A program made the position numbers and the translations under genes. Positions 17,458 to 26,968 of a stretch of DNA of 64,000 bases are shown here, piece by piece (position 1 is the first letter of the stretch; each line of letters starts with the position of its first letter). Source of the stretch: Verrucomicrobiales bacterium (GTDB lineage: Bacteria > Verrucomicrobiota > Verrucomicrobiia > Verrucomicrobiales > DEV007); assembly GCA_002698785.1 (NCBI GenBank), contig PAAG01000045.1:124001-188000 (forward strand), given 5' to 3'. Below the pieces are notes generated by a model that was not told the DNA's origin, did no database searches, and was given only the letters and a program-made list of their open reading frames with translations.

Positions 17458-17964
17458 ATGAAGTGGTTTCGGCGGCGAAAGGAAGAGGCTCGATTGCGCG
17501 GTCTCTTCCAGTCGTGCGTTACTCCTGAAGCGGTTGATTCGCTCATTGCTGAAACTGGCTTAGTTGATAGTTCGTTGAAAGAGCGGGAGGTTGAGTTTGT
17601 CTGGTTATGGATTGATCTACGACTCTCCAATGAACGGGCCGAAATGCTAGGGCGAGCGATGGCATTGGCGGTTGAGAGCGGTTGTTTTGTGGACGCCATT
17701 TGCCCGCCTTTGATTACAATTTATCACAATGTGATTTCGTTCAAGGAAGGCGGCGAAACTTTCGAGAGAACTGATTTTGTTGGTCGCCTACAGGCCGAGT
17801 TTGGCTCTCGCGCAAAGGTAGTTCATGGAGCGGCAACTGCATCCGTAGGTAATATTGGATCTAAAGACCGATTCTCATATGGTGTCGTAGCGGCGTGGCA
17901 GGAACCTGTATTGATCCATCTGACTCAACAGAAATTTGGTGAGTATTCAGAATGGCATTCCTGA
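17458..17964 (+). CDS. Small protein of unknown function
   Basis: 168 residues starting 17 bases after the peptidase stop, so probably co-transcribed. There is no signal peptide or membrane helix. The N-terminus is basic (KWFRRRKEEARLR). A helical first half is followed by a beta-rich second half (VVHGAATASVGNIGS, SYGVVAAWQEPVLIHL). I recognise no family. Confidence 0.5.
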   Translation: MKWFRRRKEEARLRGLFQSCVTPEAVDSLIAETGLVDSSLKEREVEFVWLWIDLRLSNERAEMLGRAMALAVESGCFVDAICPPLITIYHNVISFKEGGETFERTDFVGRLQAEFGSRAKVVHGAATASVGNIGSKDRFSYGVVAAWQEPVLIHLTQQKFGEYSEWHS

Positions 17965-18018
17965 GGTTATGATCCAGATTTCCGCTTCAAAACTTGAGCC
18001 CTTTTTTATTTTTTTCTC

Positions 18019-18960
18019 ATGAGGTGGACAACGAAAGCTCGGATTCAGAATCTGATTTCAAAACTGCCCTCGGGTCTTTCGTATACCGCCTATTATGGGC
18101 TTCAGCGGAAATTCGGACGGCTTCGTGAATTCGAATTTCCTCGTAAGATCCGGGCCGCCAGCGAGATTTGGAGCCGAATCGAAAAGCAGGGGAGAGATCC
18201 CAAAGGTGGAGTCTTTTTCGAAGTCGGTACCGGCTGGGTGCCTGTCGTTCCCTTAACCTTCTGGCTCATGGGAGCGGAGCGAACTATTACGGTCGATTTG
18301 AATCCGTATGTTCGCCCGAAGCTCGTGGAGGAGGCCCTTCAGTTCCTCGTGGAAAAACCGAAGCGAGTGAGATCGATTCTCGACGGTCGGTTGGATGAAG
18401 CTCGGTATGAGAAGGCAATTTCGCTGCTGGAGCAGCGGCCTTTCTCCATGGAGCGATTCTACGACGAATGTGGGATCGAATACCGTGCTCCATCCGACGC
18501 ATCGGCGACAGGTTTGGACGACGATTGTATCGACTTCCATGTTTCCTTTGTCGTTCTTGAGCATATCCCTCCCGGTGTCGTAAAAGGGATTTTCGAAGAG
18601 GGGAACAGGATCGTGAAACCCGATGGTCTCTTTGTTCACTTGATTGATTACAGTGATCACTTCGCGCACACTGACAAGACGATAACCGTGATCAATTTCC
18701 TTCAATACTCGGACGAGGAGTGGGATCGCTTCGCTTCAAATCGATACATGTACATGAATCGTCTGCGGCACGATGACTACCAGGAGATCTTCCAGAATGT
18801 GGGTCACCAGGTTGTGGAGACTGAGCCGGTCACAGATGAAAGAGCGGAAATTCTCCTCTCGTCGGGCACTTTTCCTATCACAAAACGTTTCGCCTCGAAG
18901 GACCACGAAATTCTCGCAATCAAGAATTCCTGGTTCGTCTCAAGGCCGGAGTCCCCTTAA
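18019..18960 (+). CDS. SAM-dependent methyltransferase-like protein
   Basis: 313 residues. The SAM-binding loop of class I methyltransferases is visible as VFFEVGTGW near residue 72, followed by an acidic strand end (TITVDLNPY). A motif at VSFVVLEHIPPG (about 175) fits the usual 'VLEHV' block of domain type 11. The C-terminal part (HDDYQEIFQNVGHQVVETE) fits the end of such folds. The N-terminal ~60 residues are basic. The substrate is unknown. The upstream bases are a T-rich tract (18001-18018) without a clear ribosome-binding site. The stop lies 3 bases from the convergent pyrG gene. Confidence 0.65.
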   Translation: MRWTTKARIQNLISKLPSGLSYTAYYGLQRKFGRLREFEFPRKIRAASEIWSRIEKQGRDPKGGVFFEVGTGWVPVVPLTFWLMGAERTITVDLNPYVRPKLVEEALQFLVEKPKRVRSILDGRLDEARYEKAISLLEQRPFSMERFYDECGIEYRAPSDASATGLDDDCIDFHVSFVVLEHIPPGVVKGIFEEGNRIVKPDGLFVHLIDYSDHFAHTDKTITVINFLQYSDEEWDRFASNRYMYMNRLRHDDYQEIFQNVGHQVVETEPVTDERAEILLSSGTFPITKRFASKDHEILAIKNSWFVSRPESP

Positions 18961-18963
18961 TTT

Positions 18964-20565
18964 TTACCTTCGGTTTTCCAGCGCGGCAGCGACGAACCCT
19001 TTGAATAGTGGATGAGGGTTGGTTGGTTTGCTCTGGAACTCGGGGTGAAACTGAACGGCGATGAAGAAAGGGTGGTCAGGAATTTCGATGATCTCCGCGA
19101 GCGACTCGTCCGGCGAAGTTCCTACCAGCTTGAAACCCTTGCTTTCAAAGTTGTCCTTGTAGTTCTGATTGAACTCATAGCGGTGGCGGTGCCGTTCGTT
19201 TACCTTTGTGCTTCCGTAGAGTTCGGCACACTTGCTGTTCGAGTCCAGCTTGGCTTCCCAGGTTCCGAGACGCATTGTTGCTCCCATGTTCTCCACTTCC
19301 TTCTGTTCTTCGAGAAGGCAGATCACAGGATGGGGAGTAAAAGGATTGAATTCCGTGCTGTGCGCATCTTCCAGTCCGCACACATTTCGTGCGAATTCGA
19401 TGGTCGCGATCTGCATGCCCAGACAGATACCGAAATAGGGGATGTCGTTCTCGCGAGCATACTTCGCAGCCGTGATCTTCCCTTCGATCCCGCGATCTCC
19501 AAATCCACCAGGGATCAGGATGGCGGAGACGTCATCGAGATATTGCGAAGGTCCATTCTGCTCGATATCTCCGGAGTCAATTCTAACCACTTCCACCTTG
19601 GCATCGTTCGCCGCACCAGCGTGCGTGAGTGATTCGTAGATCGACTTGTAGGCATCCATCAGGTCGATGTATTTCCCGACCACTCCGATTTTCACGGTGT
19701 GCGTCGGGTTGACGATACGGTCGACCATATTTCGCCACTCGATGAGTTCAGGCTCTTTGCTTTCGAGTCCCAGGCGGTCACAAATGATGCTGTCGAGCTG
19801 CTGATCGTGAAGCTTGAGAGGCGCTTCGTAGATTGTCCCCTTCATGTCGACGAAAGGAACTACGGCCTCGGGTTTCACATTACAGAACATCGAGATTTTG
19901 CGCTTCAGATCGTTGTCCACGGGATGCTCCGATCGGCAAATGATCACATCCGGGGCGATACCGATCTCACGCAGCTTCGCGACGCTCTGCTGTGTCGGCT
20001 TTGTCTTCAGTTCTTCTGCAGCCTTGATGTATGGCACCAGGGTTGCGTGCATGTAGGCGACATTCTCGTGCCCGACTTCATCCTTGAACTGACGCAAAGC
20101 TTCCAGGAAAGGCAGCCCTTCGATGTCACCCGTTGTTCCACCGATCTCGGTGATGATAATGTCGGCGTCAGTCTGCGCAGCGACATCGTAGATTCTGCCT
20201 TTGATCTCGTCCGTCACGTGAGGAATCACCTGGACAGTAGCTCCCAGATAATCACCCTTCCGTTCTTTCCGAATCACGTTTTCGTATACCTGACCGCTCG
20301 TCAGGTTGTTCAATTGCGACAGCTTGCCACTGGTAAAACGCTCGTAGTGTCCCAAGTCCAAATCGGTCTCGGCACCGTCGTCCAAAACATAAACCTCGCC
20401 GTGCTGAAACGGGCTCATCGTGCCTGGATCAACATTCAAGTACGGATCGAATTTCTGCATGAGGACTTTGAATCCCCTGCATTCGAGCAATGTTCCGAGG
20501 GCTGCTGCTGCAAGTCCTTTTCCGAGAGAACTTACCACCCCTCCTGTGACGAAGATGTACTTCAT
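18964..20565 (-). CDS. pyrG: CTP synthase
   Basis: 533 residues, close to the usual ~545. The N-terminal synthetase domain begins [17 protein letters not shown], the ATP-binding signature. The C-terminal glutaminase domain has the nucleophile Cys in FGICLGMQ and the catalytic His-x-Glu in QFHPEF. It makes CTP from UTP with glutamine as nitrogen donor. Its ATG overlaps the kdsB stop by four bases (ATGA), so the two are translationally coupled. The pairing makes sense because KdsB consumes CTP. Confidence 0.96.
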   Translation of the reverse strand: MKYIFVTGGVVSSLGKGLAAAALGTLLECRGFKVLMQKFDPYLNVDPGTMSPFQHGEVYVLDDGAETDLDLGHYERFTSGKLSQLNNLTSGQVYENVIRKERKGDYLGATVQVIPHVTDEIKGRIYDVAAQTDADIIITEIGGTTGDIEGLPFLEALRQFKDEVGHENVAYMHATLVPYIKAAEELKTKPTQQSVAKLREIGIAPDVIICRSEHPVDNDLKRKISMFCNVKPEAVVPFVDMKGTIYEAPLKLHDQQLDSIICDRLGLESKEPELIEWRNMVDRIVNPTHTVKIGVVGKYIDLMDAYKSIYESLTHAGAANDAKVEVVRIDSGDIEQNGPSQYLDDVSAILIPGGFGDRGIEGKITAAKYARENDIPYFGICLGMQIATIEFARNVCGLEDAHSTEFNPFTPHPVICLLEEQKEVENMGATMRLGTWEAKLDSNSKCAELYGSTKVNERHRHRYEFNQNYKDNFESKGFKLVGTSPDESLAEIIEIPDHPFFIAVQFHPEFQSKPTNPHPLFKGFVAAALENRR

Positions 20566-21308
20566 GAGGTCAACTGTTCGTGGAGTATCGCTGCCTGCTC
20601 TGGCGTGTCAACGCCGGGCGAATCGTCTTCTGTTAAAACTACCCGAATTCGTCCACCGTTCTCCAGCGCACGGAGTTGTTCGAGACCTTCGGTGCGTTCC
20701 AGAAGTGATGGTTCCCAGGTAATAAAATCAAAAAGAAAGTCGCGCCGGAATCCATAAATTCCCTTGTGACGATAGTAGATCAGTTCCTCGGGAGTGTTCC
20801 TGGGGTGGGGGATCAGGCTTCGGGAGAAATAAAGTGCGTTCCCGTTCGCATCGATGGTCACCTTGACCACATTGGAATCCTCCAGAACCGGATCACCCGG
20901 TTGAATAGGGTTAGCCGCAGTAATCATGGGCAGCCCCGGCTGAGCAAGGAGATCCGCAGCGAGCCGATCAATCAAATCGGTATCGATGAGCGGTTCGTCT
21001 CCCTGGATATTGATGATGTGCGTCATCAAGGGAAATGCTTCAGCCACCTCCGCTGCACGATCCGTCCCGCTTGGATGATCATCCCTGGTCATCGTCACAT
21101 GTCCTCCGAATTCGCGAACAACCTCCGCGATCCTCTCGTCATCAGTAGCCACCGTTAGGTGGGCCAGGTTTCGACATTGCTGGCACCGATCCCAGACATG
21201 CTGGATGAGAGGTTTACCTGCAAGAGGATGAAGGGGTTTTCCGGGAAACCGGGTCGATCCCCATCGAGCGGGGATGACACCGAGAACCTGTTTGGAGTCG
21301 ATCGACAT
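20562..21308 (-). CDS. kdsB: 3-deoxy-manno-octulosonate cytidylyltransferase
   Basis: 248 residues, the family length. The nucleotide-binding start [15 protein letters not shown], the [10 protein letters not shown] motif and [15 protein letters not shown] are diagnostic. It activates Kdo with CTP to give CMP-Kdo for lipid A inner-core assembly, so the organism should make lipopolysaccharide. It is the first gene of a unit with pyrG and is divergent from thrH. Confidence 0.95.
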   Translation of the reverse strand: MSIDSKQVLGVIPARWGSTRFPGKPLHPLAGKPLIQHVWDRCQQCRNLAHLTVATDDERIAEVVREFGGHVTMTRDDHPSGTDRAAEVAEAFPLMTHIINIQGDEPLIDTDLIDRLAADLLAQPGLPMITAANPIQPGDPVLEDSNVVKVTIDANGNALYFSRSLIPHPRNTPEELIYYRHKGIYGFRRDFLFDFITWEPSLLERTEGLEQLRALENGGRIRVVLTEDDSPGVDTPEQAAILHEQLTS

Positions 21309-21396
21309 AATCCGGTCACGAAGTCTAGAATCACCAACTAATCAAGAGATTCTAGTCAGAGAATCCAATTGAATTCTCAGCCGGGATGGCGGAAAC

Positions 21397-22038
21397 GTGC
21401 GAAAGAAACAACCCGCATTTGTTTTGGAAATAGCCTGCCTAGACCTCGAAGGAGTCCTGATTCCGGAAATCTGGATCAACGTTGCCCAGAAGACGGGAAT
21501 CGACGAGTTGCTCGCAACCACTCGCGACATTCCTGACTACGACGTTTTGATGACACAGCGTTTGAGAATTCTCGACGAACACAATCTCAAGATTCAGGAT
21601 ATTCAGGAAGTCATCGATGGGCTCGGACCGCTGGAGGGGGCAAAAGACTTCCTCGATTGGTTGAAAACCGAATTCCAGGTCGTGATCCTCTCCGACACCT
21701 TCTACGAGTTTGCTGATCCCTTGATGCGTCAGTTAGGGAATCCAACACTCTTTTGCCACAAGCTTGGAATTTCAGAGGAGGGAAAAGTCGAGGCCTATCA
21801 TCTCCGGATGCCGGATCAGAAGCGTGAAGCCGTGAAGCGGTTCCACGAACTGAACTTCAAAGTAATCGCTTCAGGCGACTCCTACAACGATACCACCATG
21901 CTGGGAGAGGCGGACCGGGGTATTCTTTTCTGTCCTCCTCAGAACGTGATCGACGAATTTCCCCAGTATCCGGTCGCGACAAACTACAACGAGTTGAAGG
22001 AAGCCTTCCTCGAAGCTCGCGCGGCTATTCGCGCCTAG
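21397..22038 (+). CDS. thrH: ThrH-type phosphoserine phosphatase / homoserine phosphotransferase
   Basis: 213 residues from a GTG at 21397. A TTG at 21424 would align with the start of Pseudomonas ThrH (MEIACLDLEG) and is an alternative. The HAD-superfamily motifs are clear: CLDLEGVL with the nucleophile Asp, VVILSDTFYEF, and ASGDSYNDTTML. The long stretch around DIPDYDVLMTQRLRILDEH is nearly the same as I recall for ThrH of Pseudomonas aeruginosa. It removes phosphate from phosphoserine and can transfer it to homoserine. Its stop codon overlaps the stop of the convergent queD gene. Confidence 0.9.
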   Translation: MRKKQPAFVLEIACLDLEGVLIPEIWINVAQKTGIDELLATTRDIPDYDVLMTQRLRILDEHNLKIQDIQEVIDGLGPLEGAKDFLDWLKTEFQVVILSDTFYEFADPLMRQLGNPTLFCHKLGISEEGKVEAYHLRMPDQKREAVKRFHELNFKVIASGDSYNDTTMLGEADRGILFCPPQNVIDEFPQYPVATNYNELKEAFLEARAAIRA

Positions 22039-22490
22039 GACGCCGAGTATTCCGCCCAGGAGCTGGATGTCTCCCAGACCTTCACTGCCACGACGCGAAC
22101 GTTATCTCTCAGCCCGTACTCGTGCTCTTCGCTGGCATAAGCGGCCAGCGATTCGCTGAGGTGGTGAAAAATATCACGCGCCAACACCTCTGTAGTCGGG
22201 TCTTCTGATTCGTAGCCGATCACTCGGTCCCCAAATCGCTCCTTAAAATCGGCGTAAGAAGCATCATCCGTGTTCATGCAGATCGCGTGGTCGAATTGAT
22301 CGAGATAATCCGACAAGATCAATTTCAGCACTTTGAAATCGCAGACCATCTCATTCTTGTCCAGATCCTCGGCTTCGAGAACACATTCCACCTTGCGGGA
22401 ATGCCCGTGGGGAAAGCGGCACTTGTCGGGATGCTTGCTCAGCATGTGACCGTTTTCGATTTCAAAGATTCTGCAGACGCGATAGGGCAT
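22035..22490 (-). CDS. queD: 6-pyruvoyl-tetrahydropterin synthase family protein (QueD-like)
   Basis: 151 residues from the ATG at 22490; the frame continues open to 22634 but the added residues do not look like the family. Zinc-ligand histidines are in ENGHMLSKH and FPHGHS, with the Cys before FPHGHS matching the catalytic Cys. The DQFDHAICMN and DPTTEVLARDIF segments fit QueD. It should make 6-carboxy-5,6,7,8-tetrahydropterin on the queuosine pathway. No other queuosine gene is nearby, and a few relatives act in folate or biopterin synthesis instead. Confidence 0.85.
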   Translation of the reverse strand: MPYRVCRIFEIENGHMLSKHPDKCRFPHGHSRKVECVLEAEDLDKNEMVCDFKVLKLILSDYLDQFDHAICMNTDDASYADFKERFGDRVIGYESEDPTTEVLARDIFHHLSESLAAYASEEHEYGLRDNVRVVAVKVWETSSSWAEYSAS

Positions 22491-22649
22491 GTTCGGGTTT
22501 TTCCGGAGGGGCGCGAAATGTCCACGGGTAACGACCGAAACGCAAGCGCCATTCTCAGGCGGCGTTTTGCATGGTGTCTTCGAGGAAATCACGATTCTGG
22601 ATTGCTTCGATCGCAATTCCCGGCATGGTGACAAAAGTAACTGCGAGAA

Positions 22650-23339
22650 ATGGAGGAAGCATCGAGTTCCAGCGATACCCTGATTGGCCTTGTGGCTTGT
22701 TTCCTAATGGGCGTTGTTCCCATTCTGTTCATCATCTCGCTGGTGATGGCCATCGTCCGCAAATCGAAAGGATGGGCGATCACCTCGATGGCAACCGTTC
22801 TGCTGGGCTTCGCCTGTTTCGTCCTGCTCGCTATCTACGGAGCTGATCAGGCAAAGGAAGAAGGCGTGGAAAATGCCAAAGAAGCTCCAGTGAAATTCGA
22901 GCTTTCCGATGGCTCTGCCTTTTTCGAACCCCAGGGTATCTGGTCATTCGTGGATATGGGATTTCGCGATACCCATCTGGAAATCGGGAATTCGAACGGG
23001 CACGATTATTATGCAGTGTTTGTGGACGAAAAGGAAAACCTTCCTGCAGACTTCCTTTTGTCCGATTTCGCGGCGGTCTCGCTTGAGTTTGCCAAGTCCA
23101 CATTGAGCGCACCGGAGCTCGGAGAACCCAAGCAGGTCGAGATAGCAGGCATGCCCGGAGTCCAGCAGGAGGTCGTAGGAACGGCGTCGAATGTTGAATA
23201 CGTCTATCTCTGCACCTTTTTGGAAGGACCGGACCGATATTATCACCTTCTTGGATGGACACAGGTTCCATATCGCGAAACTTCGCTCCCTCAGCTTGAG
23301 TCGGTTGCGGAGACTTTTCGCGAAATCGAGCCGAAGTGA
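22650..23339 (+). CDS. Membrane-anchored protein of unknown function
   Basis: 229 residues. Two transmembrane helices (about 11-33 and 44-65) are followed by a soluble region of ~160 residues that is probably periplasmic. That region has alternating beta strands and ends in a helix (SLPQLESVAETFREIEP), a pattern reminiscent of PsbP/LpqN-like lipid- or stress-linked domains, but I cannot assign a family. It is divergent from queD and followed by the PEPCK-like gene after a 132-base gap. Confidence 0.5.
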   Translation: MEEASSSSDTLIGLVACFLMGVVPILFIISLVMAIVRKSKGWAITSMATVLLGFACFVLLAIYGADQAKEEGVENAKEAPVKFELSDGSAFFEPQGIWSFVDMGFRDTHLEIGNSNGHDYYAVFVDEKENLPADFLLSDFAAVSLEFAKSTLSAPELGEPKQVEIAGMPGVQQEVVGTASNVEYVYLCTFLEGPDRYYHLLGWTQVPYRETSLPQLESVAETFREIEPK

Positions 23340-23471
23340 CCCTGAATTCCGCGCATATATTGTCGTGTGTCTGCTATTTGACGAAATCGACATGGTGGAA
23401 TCCAAGATTTCCTCATGATTCCATGTGAGGTAGGCACGAGAGATGCATCAAAATCAGACTGAACGAGATAC

Positions 23472-26400
23472 ATGAGCCGTACATTAGGAGACAGAATTGG
23501 ATTTTTTGGGAAAGCGCCGGAAACGGGTAAGCAGGATGATCATCTTGCTCGGGAATATGTGAACCTGAAGCTGGCATCACGAGGCTTCCCAATTGTTGGA
23601 GAGGAAGAGGATTACCCGTTCCTGGAAATGGGTAGGTCACTCATCCAGAACTTTCAGGAACGCCTTCGTGTTCTCGAGAACTACCGGGCTCCTGTGGACC
23701 AGCACATTTCGAACTGGCTGGCTAAGTATCTGGAAGGGACTTCCGCCTTTACTGAAGGGGAGCCCATGCTTCCAGACGCGCTCGTGCTTGAGCGTCATGG
23801 CTTGGCCAGGTTGCTATCACTTCCTTCGAAAGGAGATAAGTTTCAGTCGGAAATCGTTTCCAGTTTTCGTACGTGGCAGGGAGTCTGCCACAATCCGGCC
23901 AAAGACAGGCGGACGACGAAAGGTGTCTTCCACGTCAGTGAGGGTGGTTTGCCGATTGCGGCCGACAAGAGAGCTGTGCCCAAAGAGACTTTTGCGCGTC
24001 TGTTGAAAGCTGCCTTGAATCCACCGGAAGACATCCTGACAGTTCCTTTCACCAGTGGAGAAGAGGAGCCCGTCAAAGCTTTCGTTTCTCTTATGCTGCG
24101 CCCTGTAGTTTCTCCAGAGGTATCTGGAGTGTCGGATGAAAAGACCATGGAGACTCGCTTCTTTGTGCCCGGCAACTTGGTCAGCAACCTCGATTTCGTA
24201 GAGTCGATTTTCGGCAATGCCGGTGACCCTTTCCTTCCGGAAAACGACGCGCGCCTCGACGTTGAGCACTGGTCGGGTCACACCGGGTGTGTGATTCTGG
24301 CTCCTCACCTCATCACTCTTAAGAAGAAAGATCTCGGTCTGCCACACATTTCCGAAGCAACGGAACGCCAGAAGGCTGATGGTATGTGCTGGGAAAATGA
24401 GGATGAGCTATACAACGATGGTTCAGCCTTCAAAGCGACGGCTCGCGATACTAGTGGAGTGGTTGTCACTCTCATTGCAGACAACTACTTTGGTTACTGC
24501 AAAAAAGAGGTCAAAACTCAGATTAGCTACGCGTCGAATCTTTACGGCCTCGCAGAGGAAGAGCACGCCGGTGGTGCGCTTGTCTTCCCCAGCTTCGACC
24601 TTGGCGAGCACTTCTCATTGAGCGAGCAGCACTTCGAGGTCGATCACTCGTTTCAAGAAGTCGTTGATCGTATGGGGGATCTTATCGATGTGCAGCCAGA
24701 GGGCTATGCGATCGACAAGACCTACCCGGATATCGTTTATATTCCGGAAGATGCTTACATTGATCTCCATGAGCAGGCAGTCACATGGAGCAAAGACGGG
24801 GAAGAACAGTCAATTCTTCTTCAACCGGAAAAGACCTACATCTTGCCATCCGGCTACAAGGTAGAAATGAGTAAGCCGGGAGAAGGCCAGCGTTGGAGAT
24901 TGGTGGGAACGAACGCCGAAGGGACGTTCTGCCATAAGCCCTGTACGGTCTCAGGTGGCGGTAAGTCAGAGATCTCCAAGTCTCTCTCCGATGCCATGCT
25001 GGAAGGACCTGTGATCATGCCTCGTTTTGACAACGACATGTTCCTTGTTGAACAACTCCTCCAGCGGGACTATGGAGACCGATTCAGGAATCCCCGACCC
25101 GATGCCGAGCCTAGCCGGAAGGTTCTCGATCCTAAAAGGTCTTTGGGATCGGTAGTGCGATTGTTCTCGCCCAGTGATGAATTTTCTGACGACTACAACG
25201 AATTCATTTCCACCATTCCCCGCACGGTCAGAGATTTTATTCTCACGCTGAAACGATACTGGAAGCCCGATTGGGGCGACGATTGGCGCAGCCGATTCCG
25301 AGTCGACATGATCAACGGTGGTTCAGGCTACATCCTGAAATACCGCAGGGATACGGTGATGACCCGCTATCTGAGAGTCGGTTACAGCCAGGATGGCTCT
25401 TGGAGGATGTTTGGTCTACGGAAGGATTTCTTTCCTGCAACCAAGCTTCAGAGAGAGGACGACATCACCGCCTCGATCACTCTCCCTGCCGGGAAGATTG
25501 ATCCGGCTCTTCTTCACCCTGATGTGAAATTCCCGAGCTACAAGTTTTCCCACAACTGTGAGTATCGTCTTTTCCAGAGACCCGATGAGGCAATCCATCG
25601 TGGATATGACAAGCAGACTGAAATCGACTTTTCGAAAGGCGGAAATTTCTTCTCAAACTATGAGCCTCAGACAAAAGATGATGGGAAGAAGATGGTCGAA
25701 GACGCGATTCGTTTCGACCAGTTTACCAAACCGCTGAAGAAAACGATCAACGGCTTCGTGAAAGCCAAGAGCGGTCCCGAATACTTCATCAGTTCCGCCC
25801 ATCCTCGATTGGTAAATGGAAAGCCGAGTGCAAACCCTCGCTATCTCCAGAACCGACCCGATTTGGAAAACCCGCGTGCCGAATATCTTGGAGATCTTGG
25901 TTCGCGCCTCTATCGCCGCCTGACTCCTGAACAACCCGTTCTGAATCCGGTTCACGCAGTTCTACCGGGACGTAGAAACAACCCGGCGGATACCGCCGCA
26001 GGCATTCGTGCGCTTGCCGTTTATGGGCCGATTCACTACCAGGAGTTGCCCGAACTCTTCATGGATTTTGTTGCGAGTCTCACGGGCAAATCTCCATCAA
26101 CAACTGGAGCAGGCTCGGAAGGGGCTTTGACCAAGGGGCCTTTCAATATGCTCCTGCCAGTGGTTGATTTGAACTCTGCTCTTCTCGGATACATCATGGG
26201 AGGCTACCAGGGATTCAGCACCGCAGCTGGATATATCGGACCCAATTATCGAGTCGATCACGATATCAGTCTGGTCGTTCCTGAAATCTGGAGTCGTATG
26301 TTCCTTCGTGAGCGCGATCCCAAATGGCTGATCGAGCAAGGATATCTCGAAGCGATGCAGGATTTCGAGGATAACGGCGAAACTATTCCCGGAAGCCGGT

Positions 26401-26960
26401 TGGGATACCGGATTACGTTCAAATTCGTCGATACCTTCTTCGGGCGCATGTTTACAGAGCCAAGAAGCGTCTTCACTGATGAGATGCTTCGCCCCGAACT
26501 TCAAAACCACGCCGAGTTCGTGGATGGAATCAAAAACATCACCGAGACTCAGCAGAAAGTCGCCAAGAGTTATTTCGATGATGGCGGTATCGAAGACGCT
26601 ATTCCTCCGTTGAAGGCATTGCTCCACATCATGGCGCACGGAGACTACGAAGGAAAATCGATACACGATCCAGAAGTGCGCGCGCTTTTCGACCGCGAGA
26701 CCGTGATTCAAAGCGAATGGTACAAAGAGCGCCTTGTTGCCAAGCGAGAAGCAAAATTGAACATGCTTCGAAGCCACGTGAGTTCGCTCGAATCGTTTAT
26801 TGGGCGACGGAATTACGAGAAAGAGTCCGCGAGGCTTGGCCTGCCGGAGCGATTGGAAAAAACGAAGGCAAAACTCAGCGAGATCGAGTCAGATCCAGAA
26901 GGATTCGTGAGTGGGTTAGTTGGAACGATCGGGACCGATCCCTCGGTCCTGCCGTCCTGA
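23472..26960 (+). CDS. Giant protein, candidate PPi-dependent phosphoenolpyruvate carboxykinase
   Basis: 1162 residues, no signal peptide, cytoplasmic. Length and several segments recall the PPi-type PEP carboxykinases known from Entamoeba and propionibacteria, which are about twice as long as the ATP or GTP enzymes. IADNYFGYCKKEVKTQISY (about residues 336-354) resembles the YAGE-KK region of ATP-PEPCK, and a P-loop-like CTVSGGGKSEISKSL (Lys498) lies where PEPCK has GLSGTGKT. Other striking conserved-looking stretches are WQGVCHNPAKD and GPNYRVDHDISLVV. If right, it interconverts oxaloacetate and PEP using pyrophosphate. The call rests on recall, not a search. It ends 8 bases from a convergent gene. 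Confidence 0.5.
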   Translation: MSRTLGDRIGFFGKAPETGKQDDHLAREYVNLKLASRGFPIVGEEEDYPFLEMGRSLIQNFQERLRVLENYRAPVDQHISNWLAKYLEGTSAFTEGEPMLPDALVLERHGLARLLSLPSKGDKFQSEIVSSFRTWQGVCHNPAKDRRTTKGVFHVSEGGLPIAADKRAVPKETFARLLKAALNPPEDILTVPFTSGEEEPVKAFVSLMLRPVVSPEVSGVSDEKTMETRFFVPGNLVSNLDFVESIFGNAGDPFLPENDARLDVEHWSGHTGCVILAPHLITLKKKDLGLPHISEATERQKADGMCWENEDELYNDGSAFKATARDTSGVVVTLIADNYFGYCKKEVKTQISYASNLYGLAEEEHAGGALVFPSFDLGEHFSLSEQHFEVDHSFQEVVDRMGDLIDVQPEGYAIDKTYPDIVYIPEDAYIDLHEQAVTWSKDGEEQSILLQPEKTYILPSGYKVEMSKPGEGQRWRLVGTNAEGTFCHKPCTVSGGGKSEISKSLSDAMLEGPVIMPRFDNDMFLVEQLLQRDYGDRFRNPRPDAEPSRKVLDPKRSLGSVVRLFSPSDEFSDDYNEFISTIPRTVRDFILTLKRYWKPDWGDDWRSRFRVDMINGGSGYILKYRRDTVMTRYLRVGYSQDGSWRMFGLRKDFFPATKLQREDDITASITLPAGKIDPALLHPDVKFPSYKFSHNCEYRLFQRPDEAIHRGYDKQTEIDFSKGGNFFSNYEPQTKDDGKKMVEDAIRFDQFTKPLKKTINGFVKAKSGPEYFISSAHPRLVNGKPSANPRYLQNRPDLENPRAEYLGDLGSRLYRRLTPEQPVLNPVHAVLPGRRNNPADTAAGIRALAVYGPIHYQELPELFMDFVASLTGKSPSTTGAGSEGALTKGPFNMLLPVVDLNSALLGYIMGGYQGFSTAAGYIGPNYRVDHDISLVVPEIWSRMFLRERDPKWLIEQGYLEAMQDFEDNGETIPGSRLGYRITFKFVDTFFGRMFTEPRSVFTDEMLRPELQNHAEFVDGIKNITETQQKVAKSYFDDGGIEDAIPPLKALLHIMAHGDYEGKSIHDPEVRALFDRETVIQSEWYKERLVAKREAKLNMLRSHVSSLESFIGRRNYEKESARLGLPERLEKTKAKLSEIESDPEGFVSGLVGTIGTDPSVLPS

Positions 26961-26968
26961 ATAATCTA

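Noticed and set aside
19699-20757. 352-residue plus-strand ORF
   Set aside because: It lies antisense to pyrG and the end of kdsB, both unmistakable genes, and has no family features.
22491-22634. Upstream extension of the queD frame
   Set aside because: The 48 additional residues do not resemble QueD; the ATG at 22490 fits the family start.
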